A stretch of DNA of 64,000 bases from Mycetocola_A sp015752285 (lineage in GTDB: Bacteria; Actinomycetota; Actinomycetes; Actinomycetales; Microbacteriaceae). Each line of letters begins with the position of its first letter. Position 1 is the first letter of the stretch. This document shows positions 9,502 through 18,164 of this stretch, piece by piece. Where the stretch lies: positions 1 to 64,000 of the forward strand of contig NZ_JADOUY010000004.1 of the NCBI RefSeq assembly GCF_015752285.1. Reading direction: 5' to 3'. A program made the translations under genes and the position numbers. A model generated the notes under the pieces. The model did no database searches, was not told the DNA's origin, and saw nothing but the letters and a program-made list of their open reading frames with translations.

Positions 9502-9513
9502 GTGATATGTCAC
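9502..9513 (+). promoter_or_regulatory. Candidate GntR operator O2
   Basis: GTGATATGTCAC contains the inverted repeat GTGA-N4-TCAC. Its reverse complement GTGACATATCAC differs by one base from the sequence at 20367-20378 in the promoter of the hydroxyproline operon. It lies between the predicted promoter and the GH127 start, about 20 bases before the Shine-Dalgarno-start unit. The neighbouring GntR-family gene is the obvious candidate binder. Confidence 0.6.
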
Positions 9514-9536
9514 ACGGTACAGGAGGAACTGATCGT

Positions 9537-11495
9537 ATGTCAGACAACGACGTCAGCATCGCGCAGAGCGCGCAGAACACCCGGACCCGCCCGAGCGCGG
9601 TGGCCTCGGCGCGCGGCGCCGTCCGCTCCCTCCCCGCCAGTTCGGTCGAACTCACCGGGGGAGTCCTGCACCAGTGGCAGGTCCGCAACCGGGAGCGCAC
9701 GGTGCCCCACTCGATCCGCGAGTTGCGGCTCGCCGGCAACCTCGACAACCTCCGGGCGGTCGCGGACGGCAGCACCGAGCCGTACCGCGGACGCTACCCG
9801 TTCCTTGACACCGATATCTTCAAGACGCTCGAGGGCCTGGCATACGAACTCACGAGGGAGGACGTCGACAGCGACACCCGGCGGTTCTTCGACGAGGCCG
9901 TCGACGCCATTGAAGCCGCGCAGGCTTCCGACGGCTATCTGAACTCGTACTTCCAGCACTCCGACACCGAGAAGGCACCCTGGTCGGACCTCTCCTGGGG
10001 TCACGAGCTCTACAACCTCGGACACCTGATCCAGGCCGCCGTCGCAGCGTCTCGTCAACTCGGTGATGACCGTCTGCTCGCCGTCGCCACACGATTCGCC
10101 GACCTCGCCGTCGACACATTCGGTGCAGAGACACACGACCAGGTCTGCGGGCATCCTGAAGTGGAGATGGCTCTCGTCGAACTTTTCCGGGCAACAGGCA
10201 CAAAGTCGTATCTGATGCTGGCCGAGGCGTTCATCAACCGGCGCGGCCACGGAAGTGTGGTGCCCAGCGTCTTCCCCGCCGAGTACTTCCAGGACAACCT
10301 CCCGCTGCGGGACCTGCCCAGTGTGACCGGCCACGCGGTCCGAATGGTCTACCTCGCCGCCGGTGCCATCGACGTCCACCTGGAGACCGGCGACGACAGC
10401 CTGCTCTCGGCGACCAAACGGCTCTGGGACGACATGGCTTCCACGAAGCTCTATCTCACCGGCGGACTCGGATCGCGTCACTCCGACGAAGCGATCGGCG
10501 ACCGCTATGAACTGCCGTCGGAACGCTCATACAGTGAAACGTGCGCGGCGATCGGCACGATGCAGTGGGCATGGCGGATGTTTCTGGCGACGGGAGCATC
10601 GACCTACCTCGACGTCTTCGAGACCGTCCTGTACAACGGATACGCTGCAGGGCTCTCCGCTGACGGTCGCGCCTTCTTCTACGACAACGCACTGCACCGT
10701 CGCCCCGACCACACGCAACGTTCGGGGGCCGAACCCGACGGGGAGCTGCTCCGCCGTTCCTGGTTCGGGTGCCCCTGCTGCCCGCCCAACATCATCCGGT
10801 GGAACTCCCAACTGCAGGACTATCTCGCCGCGACGGACGCCGCGTCTCTGTACATCGCCCAGTACAGTGCAGCCACGATCCAGTCCGATGCCATCGGGCT
10901 GACGATGACGACGGTCTATCCCTGGGATGGTCGGATCGAGATGGCCATCGACCGTGCGGAACCTCGCAAGCACACCATCGCCCTGCGCATCCCTGCATGG
11001 TGCCATGACGCGTCGATCAGCCTGAACGGAGACCTCCTCCCGATCGAGGTGACGGATGGCTGGGCCAGGGTCGAGCGCGTATTCGCCGTCGGCGACCGTC
11101 TCGAACTGCGGCTCGGGATGCCGGTCCGCGCGCACGGGTCACATCCGTCGGTGGACGCCACGCGCGGAGCGATCGCCATCGCCCGCGGCCCCCTCGTCTA
11201 TGCAGCCGAACAACAGGACAACGACCGAGACCTCGACGACCTGATTCTCACAGCATCCGACGTCGGAGGCGCATCGACCCGGGCCGCCCAGCTCACCCCT
11301 GACACCCCGGAGGAATCGGTCGTCATCAGCGTTCCTGCTCGCTCCGCTCCTGCCGGCTCCGCCGAGCTCTACCCAGAGCTCGGTCGTCCACAGCCACTCG
11401 GCACAACCGAGACCGCCACCGCCACGCTCATTCCCTACTACCAATGGGGCAACCGGGCCGTCGGCGGAATGCGCGTCTGGCTGCGCTCATCCTGA
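9537..11495 (+). CDS. GH127 glycoside hydrolase, probable beta-L-arabinofuranosidase
   Basis: A 652-residue enzyme of the DUF1680/GH127 family, whose founding member HypBA1 of Bifidobacterium longum releases beta-L-arabinofuranose from hydroxyproline-linked arabino-oligosaccharides of plant extensins. The active site is present: Glu318 (acid/base equivalent), Glu334 and Cys336 in SYSETC, and Cys414-Cys415 in FGCPCCPPN; these match the HypBA1 zinc ligands and nucleophilic cysteine in order and nearly in spacing. An (alpha/alpha)6 barrel is followed by beta-sandwich domains. No signal peptide is seen, so it should be cytoplasmic. The ATG at 9537 has AGGAGG ten bases upstream; an earlier ATG at 9507 lies inside the operator. 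First gene of the transport operon. Other GH127 specificities (for example rhamnogalacturonan-II sugars) remain possible. Confidence 0.88.
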   Translation: MSDNDVSIAQSAQNTRTRPSAVASARGAVRSLPASSVELTGGVLHQWQVRNRERTVPHSIRELRLAGNLDNLRAVADGSTEPYRGRYPFLDTDIFKTLEGLAYELTREDVDSDTRRFFDEAVDAIEAAQASDGYLNSYFQHSDTEKAPWSDLSWGHELYNLGHLIQAAVAASRQLGDDRLLAVATRFADLAVDTFGAETHDQVCGHPEVEMALVELFRATGTKSYLMLAEAFINRRGHGSVVPSVFPAEYFQDNLPLRDLPSVTGHAVRMVYLAAGAIDVHLETGDDSLLSATKRLWDDMASTKLYLTGGLGSRHSDEAIGDRYELPSERSYSETCAAIGTMQWAWRMFLATGASTYLDVFETVLYNGYAAGLSADGRAFFYDNALHRRPDHTQRSGAEPDGELLRRSWFGCPCCPPNIIRWNSQLQDYLAATDAASLYIAQYSAATIQSDAIGLTMTTVYPWDGRIEMAIDRAEPRKHTIALRIPAWCHDASISLNGDLLPIEVTDGWARVERVFAVGDRLELRLGMPVRAHGSHPSVDATRGAIAIARGPLVYAAEQQDNDRDLDDLILTASDVGGASTRAAQLTPDTPEESVVISVPARSAPAGSAELYPELGRPQPLGTTETATATLIPYYQWGNRAVGGMRVWLRSS

Positions 11496-11550
11496 ACCCT
11501 GCACCACACGTCAGGGACCTTTCGTCCCACCGAACCGAAAGAAGAACCGT

Positions 11551-13239
11551 ATGAAGAAGCGCTACGCCGTCGTGGGCCTTGCCCTCTCGGCTGCACTGGC
11601 CCTGACCGGATGTACCAGCGGAGGCGCAGCAGCGCCGAAGTCCGGTATCTCCGGTGAACCGGTCACCGGAGGCACCGTCCAGGTGCTGCTCAACGCCGAT
11701 TTCTCCCACCTCGATCCCGCTATGGGCTTCGACGGTGGGGTTAACAACTTCTACCGCCTGATCTATCGCACCCTCACGACCCAGTCGAGCGAGGAAGGGA
11801 AACAGGACGAGATCGTTCCTGACCTCGCGACCGACCTCGGCACGCCCAATGACGATGCAACCGAGTGGACGTTCACCCTCAAGGACGACATCTTCTTCGA
11901 AGACGGAACCCCGATCACCAGCGCGGACATCAAGTTCGGTGTCGAGCGCAGCTTCGACCCTGCCGTGTCCGTCGGTTCACCGTACGCACGTATCCTGCTC
12001 GCCGACGTCGACGGATACCAGGGCCCGGAGATCTCCGGAGACCTGTCGTCCATCGTCACCCCGGATGACAAGACCATCACCTTCACGCTCAACCAGCCGT
12101 TCGCTGACTTCGCCAGCGCCGTCGCCCAGCCGGTGTACACACCGTTCCCCGCCGACGCCGGCATCACGGCGACGAGTCTCGACGCCCAGCCGATCGCCTC
12201 GGGCCCCTACCGTGTCGAGGACTACCAGCGCGGGTCGAGCCTGGTGCTCGTGCGCAACGAGGAATGGGACCGCGAGACCGACGAGGTCCGGGCCGCGGCG
12301 CCGGACTCGTTCGAGTTCTCCTTCGGACTCGACGGTGCGACGATCGACGAGCGGATGATCGCCGGCCAGGGTGACGACCAGAACGCCATCGCCGGGACGG
12401 TTCAGGCATCATCGATCGCCAGGATCCAGACCCCTGAGATCAAGGAGCGCACGTTGGACGGGCTCGGGGGCTGCACGACATACATGGCCCTCAACACGAC
12501 GACCGAGCACTTCAGCAACCCGCTGGTCCGCCAGGCCGTCGCGTATGCGATCGACAAACAGTCGGTGAAGGATGCCACAGGCGGAACCCAGCTCGCGGAC
12601 ATCGCGCACACCATGCTTCCGCCGACTGTCGCCGGCTTCACCGAGTTCAACCTCTACCCGAGCGAGGGCGACAAGGGAGACCCCGAAAAGGCGAAGGAAC
12701 TGCTCGCTGAGGCAGGGCTGCCAGACGGATTCGAGTTCACCCTCGACATCCGCAGCCAGCCGAAGATGCAGGCGCAGGCCGAGGCCGTCCAGCAGTCCCT
12801 CGCCAAGGCAGGGATCACGGTGAACTTCAACCTCATCGACACATCGACCTACTACGAGGTCATCGGCACGATCTCACAGCAGAACGACGCTGCCATCACC
12901 GGATGGTGCCCGGACTGGGCGTCAGGATCCACCTTCCTTCCGCCGCTCTTCGAGGGCAGCCAGATCTTCGAAAAAGGCAACTCGAACGTCGCGCAGTTCA
13001 ACGATCCGGCTGTGAACGCCCGGATGGACGAGATCCGCGCCATGACAGACGTCGACGAGGCCAATGCTGCGTGGGGCGCTCTCGACGAGCAGATCCAGGA
13101 GCAGGTTCCTGACGTGCCGCTTCTCTTCGAGAAAGTCGTCCTCGTCGTCGGTGCGAACGTCGCCGGCGCGAAGACGCACTCCGGATTCTCGGGCGGAATC
13201 GACTACGTGTCGGTCGGACTCGCCAGCGTCTCGGAGTAG
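11551..13239 (+). CDS. ABC transporter substrate-binding lipoprotein (oligopeptide/SBP_bac_5 family)
   Basis: A 562-residue extracytoplasmic receptor of the Dpp/Opp family. The N-terminus is a lipoprotein signal with lipobox LTGC, Cys21 being the lipidated residue. A Gly/Ala/Ser linker follows, then the family start GGTVQVLLNADFSHLDPAMG and the typical FTLKDDIFFEDGTPITSADIKF and VRQAVAYAIDKQSV segments. It is anchored to the outer face of the membrane and should deliver peptides or glycopeptides to the permeases encoded just downstream. GAAAGAAG precedes the ATG. The gap of 55 bases after the GH127 gene, and the next gene starting 6 bases after its stop, mark an operon. The ligand is inferred from context to be hydroxyproline- or proline-containing peptides. 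Confidence 0.93.
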   Translation: MKKRYAVVGLALSAALALTGCTSGGAAAPKSGISGEPVTGGTVQVLLNADFSHLDPAMGFDGGVNNFYRLIYRTLTTQSSEEGKQDEIVPDLATDLGTPNDDATEWTFTLKDDIFFEDGTPITSADIKFGVERSFDPAVSVGSPYARILLADVDGYQGPEISGDLSSIVTPDDKTITFTLNQPFADFASAVAQPVYTPFPADAGITATSLDAQPIASGPYRVEDYQRGSSLVLVRNEEWDRETDEVRAAAPDSFEFSFGLDGATIDERMIAGQGDDQNAIAGTVQASSIARIQTPEIKERTLDGLGGCTTYMALNTTTEHFSNPLVRQAVAYAIDKQSVKDATGGTQLADIAHTMLPPTVAGFTEFNLYPSEGDKGDPEKAKELLAEAGLPDGFEFTLDIRSQPKMQAQAEAVQQSLAKAGITVNFNLIDTSTYYEVIGTISQQNDAAITGWCPDWASGSTFLPPLFEGSQIFEKGNSNVAQFNDPAVNARMDEIRAMTDVDEANAAWGALDEQIQEQVPDVPLLFEKVVLVVGANVAGAKTHSGFSGGIDYVSVGLASVSE

Positions 13240-13245
13240 TCGCCG

Positions 13246-14202
13246 ATGTCGACGGTTCCCAGTGAACTGACCGTCGAGGTTGACACGGTGGGGGCGCCTC
13301 AACAGGGCGCCCCCACCCCAGCCCGCCGCGTCATCTCCACCCTCCGCAGGTCTCCCGCTGTGCTGCTCAGCGCTGCATTCATCGTCTTCGTCGCGCTCCT
13401 CGCGATCTTCGCGCCGATCCACACGCTGATCACCGGCTGGGGGCCGTACGATTTCGACCCGTCAGCGATCAACACCGACCTCGGCGGAATCCCGAACGGA
13501 ACCCTCGGCGGCATCAGCGCCGAGCACTGGTTCGGTGTGGAGCCGCAGAACGGACGCGACCTGTTCTCACGCGTGGCGCACGGCGCGCGGGTGTCGATGC
13601 TCATCGCGATCTCGGCAACGCTGGTCACCATCGTCACAGGGGTCATCCTCGGCATGCTCGCGGGTTTCTTCGGCGGCTGGGTCGATCAGCTCATCTCACG
13701 CGTCATGGATTTCCTGATGGCGTTCCCGGCTCTGATCTTCATGATCGCCCTTCTCTCCGCGCTGCCCGCCGGCAACCGGCCCGTTCTCCTCGTGCTTGTC
13801 CTCAGTATCTTCGGCTGGCCATACACGGCACGGGTGATCAGAGGACAGACAATGTCGCTTCGTAACCGCGAGTTCGTCGAAGCGGCCAGGGCCAGCGGCG
13901 CGAGCAGCGTCCGGATCGTTTTCCGTGAAGTGCTCCCCAACCTCCGCGGCACCATCATCGTTCTTGCAACGCTCGCGATCCCCGGCTACATCGGCACAGA
14001 GGCCGGGCTGTCCTTCCTCGGAGTCGGTGTGACCCCACCGACTCCGTCGTGGGGCCAGATGATCGCGTCGGCTGTCGGCTGGTACGCCGTCGACCCCATG
14101 TTCTTCCTCATTCCGGGCACGTTCCTCTTTCTCACGGTCCTCTCGTTCACCGTGCTCGGGGATCACCTGAAGAAAGCACTCGACGGACGGGACATCGCCT
14201 GA
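13246..14202 (+). CDS. ABC transporter permease, DppC/OppC type
   Basis: A 318-residue inner-membrane permease. After a cytoplasmic stretch of about 38 residues comes one membrane segment (AVLLSAAFIVFVALLAIF), an external loop with the DppC-type motif HWFGVEPQNGRDLFSRVAHGARVS, and a BPD_transp_1 domain with five more helices. The EAA coupling loop is EAARASGASSVRIVFREVLPN. DppC-type proteins normally come second after the DppB type; here the order is C then B. Its stop overlaps the start of the next permease gene by one base (TGATG). Confidence 0.93.
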   Translation: MSTVPSELTVEVDTVGAPQQGAPTPARRVISTLRRSPAVLLSAAFIVFVALLAIFAPIHTLITGWGPYDFDPSAINTDLGGIPNGTLGGISAEHWFGVEPQNGRDLFSRVAHGARVSMLIAISATLVTIVTGVILGMLAGFFGGWVDQLISRVMDFLMAFPALIFMIALLSALPAGNRPVLLVLVLSIFGWPYTARVIRGQTMSLRNREFVEAARASGASSVRIVFREVLPNLRGTIIVLATLAIPGYIGTEAGLSFLGVGVTPPTPSWGQMIASAVGWYAVDPMFFLIPGTFLFLTVLSFTVLGDHLKKALDGRDIA

Positions 14203-15197
14203 TGGTCAGCTACCTCGCGCGCCGCATCCTCGCCGCCGCCGGCATCCTCGTGCTCATCAGCCTCTTCACCTACGCGATCTTCTTCCTCTTGTCGCCTGAC
14301 CCTGCCGTTCAGATCTGCGGCAAGACCTGCACGCCCGACCGGATCGACCAGATTCGTTCCCAACTCGGCTTGGACCAGCCGTTCTGGGCGCAGTACTGGC
14401 AGTTCCTTCAGGGCATCGTCATCGGGCGCAGCTACGGCGACGGCGCAGGCGCGATCGCCTGTGCGGCGCCATGCCTCGGTTTCAGCTTTCAGACCAACGA
14501 ATCCGTCACAGACATGATCACCGCCCGCCTGCCGGTCAGCGTGACGGTGGCCGTCGGCGCCGCTGTGCTCTGGCTGCTCGTCGGCATCGCCGGTGGCCTG
14601 CTGTCTGCGGTGAAGCAGGGGACCTGGTGGGACAAGGGCGCGATGATGGTGGCGCTCGGCGGCATCAGCCTTCCCAACTACTTCGTCGCCCTCCTCCTGC
14701 AGTACGTCCTCGTCGTCCAACTGCAGATCCTTCCGTTCCCGCGGGCGGTGGCCTTCGGAGACGACCCGGTCGCCTGGTTCCAGTCGTACCTGATGCCCTG
14801 GATGGTGCTGGCCTTCGGCTACGCATCGATGTACGCGCGCATGGTGCGGGCGAACGTGCTCGACACTCTCGACGAAAACTTCATGAGAACGGCCAGGGCC
14901 AAGGGGCTGGCAGCTCCGCTCATCCTCCGACGACACGCACTGCGTCCGTCATTGACCCCGATCGTGACACTCTTCGGAATGGACTTCGCCGGTCTTCTCG
15001 GCGGTGCGCTGATCACCGAGACGGTGTTCGGACTCAACGGCGTGGGCAAGCTGGCAGCCGACTCGATCGGCAAGAACGACCAACCTGTGATCATGGGTGT
15101 CACCCTGCTCGCCGCACTCTTCGTGGTCGTCGGCAACGTGGTCGTCGACATCCTGTACACCGTGCTCGACCCGCGAGTGAGGATCAAATCGACATGA
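14202..15197 (+). CDS. ABC transporter permease, DppB/OppB type
   Basis: A 331-residue permease, partner of the preceding DppC-type protein. It starts MVSYLARRILAAAGILVLI, the usual first helix of the DppB family, followed by a large external loop with two Cys and DQPFWAQYWQFLQG, then the BPD_transp_1 helices. The EAA loop is TARAKGLAAPLILRRHALRPS and the C-terminal LVDILYTVLDPRVR-like ending is typical. The start at 14202 is set by translational coupling with the previous stop; a longer in-frame extension would lie wholly inside the upstream gene. Its stop overlaps the ATP-binding subunit start by four bases (ATGA). Confidence 0.93.
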   Translation: MVSYLARRILAAAGILVLISLFTYAIFFLLSPDPAVQICGKTCTPDRIDQIRSQLGLDQPFWAQYWQFLQGIVIGRSYGDGAGAIACAAPCLGFSFQTNESVTDMITARLPVSVTVAVGAAVLWLLVGIAGGLLSAVKQGTWWDKGAMMVALGGISLPNYFVALLLQYVLVVQLQILPFPRAVAFGDDPVAWFQSYLMPWMVLAFGYASMYARMVRANVLDTLDENFMRTARAKGLAAPLILRRHALRPSLTPIVTLFGMDFAGLLGGALITETVFGLNGVGKLAADSIGKNDQPVIMGVTLLAALFVVVGNVVVDILYTVLDPRVRIKST

Positions 15198-16024
15198 CAG
15201 ACACAATGACGCCTCTTCTCGAGGTGACGGACCTGACCATCACGGCTGCCACGAGTGACGGTCCCACCGAGATCGTCAACAATCTGAGTTTCACCCTCGA
15301 TCCGCACTCGACGCTCGGGATCGTCGGCGAGTCCGGTTCAGGCAAGTCGATGACGTCGCTGGCCATCATGGGACTCCTCCCCGACTCATGCACGGCGACG
15401 GGAAGCATCCGGCTCGGCGGAACGGAACTACTCGGTCTCTCCGACAGGGAACTACGGCGGGTCCGTGGCGAGAAGATGGCCATGGTCTTCCAGGATCCGC
15501 TCTCGTCCCTCAACCCGTACTACACCGTCGGGTTGCAGATCGAGGAGGTATATCGAGCTCATCGCGGCGGGTCGCGACGAGCGGCGCGTGCCGTCGCGAT
15601 CGAGGCACTCGACCGGGTGAAGATCAAGGAACCAGCCAGACGAGTCGACCACTACCCTCATCAGTTCTCCGGCGGGATGCGGCAGCGGATCATGATCGCC
15701 ATGGCACTCTGCCTTCAGCCGGAACTGCTCATCGCGGATGAGCCGACCACCGCCCTGGACGTCACGGTCCAGGCGCAGATCCTCGAACTGCTCGCCGAGC
15801 TCAAGGAACAGTCGGGGTCAGGAATGGTCTTCATCACCCACGACCTCGCCGTCGTCAGCCAGGTCGCCGAGAACGTGCTCGTCCTGAAAGACGGATGCCA
15901 GGTCGAATCGGGCACGGCGCAGCAGATCTTCTCGGCGCCGCGAGCCGCGTACACCCGTGCGTTGCTCGACGCGGTTCCGCGAATCGACGATCCGTTCGAT
16001 GACCTGAAAGGGGCCAGCCGATGA
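15194..16024 (+). CDS. ABC transporter ATP-binding protein, DppD/OppD type
   Basis: A 276-residue ATPase that powers peptide import. Motifs: Walker A GESGSGKS, Q-loop MVFQDPLSSLNPYYTVGLQI, signature FSGGMRQR, Walker B LLIADEPT, D-loop ALDVT and the switch His in FITHDLAVV. The oligopeptide-type Q-loop FQDPLSSLNP supports a peptide rather than sugar transporter. It lacks the long oligo_HPY Cys-rich tail that many DppD proteins carry, so the C-terminus is short. The start is fixed by the ATGA overlap with the permease stop, and its own stop overlaps the next gene in the same way. Confidence 0.93.
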   Translation: MTDTMTPLLEVTDLTITAATSDGPTEIVNNLSFTLDPHSTLGIVGESGSGKSMTSLAIMGLLPDSCTATGSIRLGGTELLGLSDRELRRVRGEKMAMVFQDPLSSLNPYYTVGLQIEEVYRAHRGGSRRAARAVAIEALDRVKIKEPARRVDHYPHQFSGGMRQRIMIAMALCLQPELLIADEPTTALDVTVQAQILELLAELKEQSGSGMVFITHDLAVVSQVAENVLVLKDGCQVESGTAQQIFSAPRAAYTRALLDAVPRIDDPFDDLKGASR

Positions 16025-16872
16025 CCGGCGACGTCCTGTTCTCCGCGAGGAACCTCACCAAGGAATACGTCACACCAGGGAACGGCGCGTTCGGTTCCCG
16101 CAAGAACCGTTTCATGGCCGTCGACGGCGTCAGCTTCGATGTGACAGCGGGCACGATGCTCGCGGTCGTCGGGGAGTCCGGGAGTGGAAAATCGACCACT
16201 GCCCGCATCGCGGCCAAGTTGCTCGACATGACGAGCGGCAGCCTGCAGTTCGAAGGGGAAGACGTGACGGCGGCCAGAGGCAAACAGCTCGCGTCGTTCC
16301 GGAACAACGTGCAGGTCGTCTTTCAGGACCCGTTCTCATCGCTCAACCCGAAACACACGATCGAGCGCATCATCACCGCGCCGCTCGACTACCAGGGCAT
16401 CACCGCCCCGCAGGGTAACCGGACGCTGGTCAGGGAACTGCTCGAGCGGGTCGGCCTCAACCCCGACCATTCCGCCAGATATCCGGCGCAGTTCTCCGGC
16501 GGCCAGGCCCAGCGGATCGGTATCGCGAGGGCGCTCGCCGTCGGGCCGAAGCTCGTGGTGTGCGATGAAGCAGTCTCCGCCCTGGACGTCTCGGTGCAGG
16601 CGCGCGTCATCAACCTTCTCCGTGAACTCCAGAGGGATCTTGGTCTGAGCTACATTTTCATCGCCCACGACCTCGCCGTCGTACGCCAGATCGCCGAGAG
16701 CGTCGCCGTGATGAACCAGGGCCGGATCGTCGAGCAGGGCAGCAGGGAACAGATCTTCGACGCTCCGCAACACGAATACACTCGGCAGCTGCTTGCCGCC
16801 GTCCCCCAGATCAATCCAGAGTGGGAACGACAGAGGATCGCTGCAGGGCTCGCGGAAGGACACGAACGATGA
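16021..16872 (+). CDS. ABC transporter ATP-binding protein, DppF/OppF type
   Basis: A 283-residue second ATPase of the peptide importer. Walker A is GESGSGKST, the Q-loop VVFQDPFSSLNPKHT, the signature FSGGQAQRIGIARAL, and the Walker B region LVVCDEAVSALDVSVQ. The last has DEAV rather than DEPT, which is common in DppF proteins and keeps the catalytic Glu. The His switch lies in FIAHDLAVV. Together with the previous four proteins it makes a complete Dpp/Opp-type importer: one receptor, two permeases, two ATPases. The ATGA overlaps at both ends show tight translational coupling through to the peptidase genes. Confidence 0.93.
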   Translation: MTGDVLFSARNLTKEYVTPGNGAFGSRKNRFMAVDGVSFDVTAGTMLAVVGESGSGKSTTARIAAKLLDMTSGSLQFEGEDVTAARGKQLASFRNNVQVVFQDPFSSLNPKHTIERIITAPLDYQGITAPQGNRTLVRELLERVGLNPDHSARYPAQFSGGQAQRIGIARALAVGPKLVVCDEAVSALDVSVQARVINLLRELQRDLGLSYIFIAHDLAVVRQIAESVAVMNQGRIVEQGSREQIFDAPQHEYTRQLLAAVPQINPEWERQRIAAGLAEGHER

Positions 16873-18164
16873 TCACAGCGAGCTACACGATCCCCGGCAT
16901 GCGCATCCACGACCACGAGGTGGACGTGCCCCTGGACTGGTTCACGGACGCATCAACACCGACCATCACCGTTTTCGCGCGGGAGATCGTCGACCCGACC
17001 CGCTCGGGTGAGGATCTTCCCGTCATCGTCTACCTCCAGGGAGGCCCGGGAGGGAAGGGGCCGCGCCCGACCGAAGCATCCGGCTGGATCAGACAGGCCC
17101 TGAAAACTCACCGGGTCGTGCTGCTCGATCAGCGAGGAACCGGTCGAAGCTCGCGCATCGACGGCCGTCTGATCGGCGACATCGGCGGAGACCACGCCGC
17201 GGCCGAGTACCTCACCCGCTTTCGAGCTGACTCGATCGTGCGCGACGCCGAGCACCTGCGCACCACGGTGTTCGGCGGCAAGCGCTGGGCGACGCTGGGG
17301 CAGAGCTACGGCGGCTTCCTCACCCTCAGCTATCTCTCGATCGCTCCATACGGACTCAGCGCGTGTTACGTCACCGGCGGACTTGCCGGCATCCGCCCCG
17401 ACGCCGCCGAGGTGTACGCACGCACTTACCCCCGCACCGAAGCGAAGAACCGGGAGTTCTCCGCCAGATACCCCCACGACGTCGCCCAGGTCGCCCGGAT
17501 CGCCGAGCGGCTTGCCGCCGGGGATGTGCGGTTGCCGGACGGTGACGTTCTTACGGTGCGTCGCTTCCAGAGCCTCGGGATCGACTTCGGCATGAAGCCC
17601 GGTTACGAGCGCATGCACTGGCTGGTGGATGAGGCATTCGCCGGGAACGGGGAACTCAGCGACACCTTCCTCTCTCAGGTCCTCACCCGGTCGTCGTACT
17701 CCGACAACCCGCTTTTCGCTGTGATGCAGGAGAGCATCTACGCGTCGGACACGACCGGTGCGACGAACTGGGCCGCACAACGGGCCAGGGATGCCCAGCC
17801 CCAATTCGCCGAGGAGGCCAGGCCGCTCCTGTTCACGGGGGAGATGATGTACCCGTGGATGTTCGACGAGATCCGCGCCCTCCGGCCGTTCCGTGGGGCG
17901 GTCGACGAGCTCGCCCATCGCGAGGAATGGAGCGCGCTCTACGACCTCACGGCCCTCGCCGCGAACGAGGTTCCTGTCGCGGCCGCCGTGTACTACGACG
18001 ACATGTACGTGGATGCACACCTGCAACTCGAAACGGCCTCAGGCGTCGGCAACGTCCAGGCCTGGGTCACGAACGAATACGAACACGACGGCATCGGAGC
18101 GGACCGGGTCTTCGAACGACTCACCGAACTTGTCGCCCAGCGCGGAGGAGAACTGCTCACATGA
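16869..18164 (+). CDS. Alpha/beta hydrolase, proline iminopeptidase-like (peptidase family S33)
   Basis: A 431-residue cytoplasmic serine peptidase expected to remove N-terminal proline, and perhaps hydroxyproline, from imported peptides. The oxyanion-hole loop is YLQGGPGGKG (the HGGPG-type motif), LLDQRGTGRSS is the family DQRG signature, and Ser146 sits in the nucleophile elbow GQSYGGF. Candidate acid and base are an Asp in the YYDDMYVD segment and a His in NEYEHDGIG. No signal peptide is present. The start at 16869 overlaps the DppF-type stop (ATGA), making it the sixth cistron of the operon. Family assignment is firm; substrate is inferred from family and neighbours. Confidence 0.88.
   Translation: MITASYTIPGMRIHDHEVDVPLDWFTDASTPTITVFAREIVDPTRSGEDLPVIVYLQGGPGGKGPRPTEASGWIRQALKTHRVVLLDQRGTGRSSRIDGRLIGDIGGDHAAAEYLTRFRADSIVRDAEHLRTTVFGGKRWATLGQSYGGFLTLSYLSIAPYGLSACYVTGGLAGIRPDAAEVYARTYPRTEAKNREFSARYPHDVAQVARIAERLAAGDVRLPDGDVLTVRRFQSLGIDFGMKPGYERMHWLVDEAFAGNGELSDTFLSQVLTRSSYSDNPLFAVMQESIYASDTTGATNWAAQRARDAQPQFAEEARPLLFTGEMMYPWMFDEIRALRPFRGAVDELAHREEWSALYDLTALAANEVPVAAAVYYDDMYVDAHLQLETASGVGNVQAWVTNEYEHDGIGADRVFERLTELVAQRGGELLT

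Noticed and set aside
9507..9536. ATG at 9507 as start of the GH127 gene
   Set aside because: It falls inside the predicted operator and has no Shine-Dalgarno, whereas the ATG at 9537 follows AGGAGG.
14049..14201. N-terminal extension of the DppB-type permease
   Set aside because: It overlaps the upstream permease gene, is unlike the family, and the TGATG junction at 14202 gives a clear coupled start.
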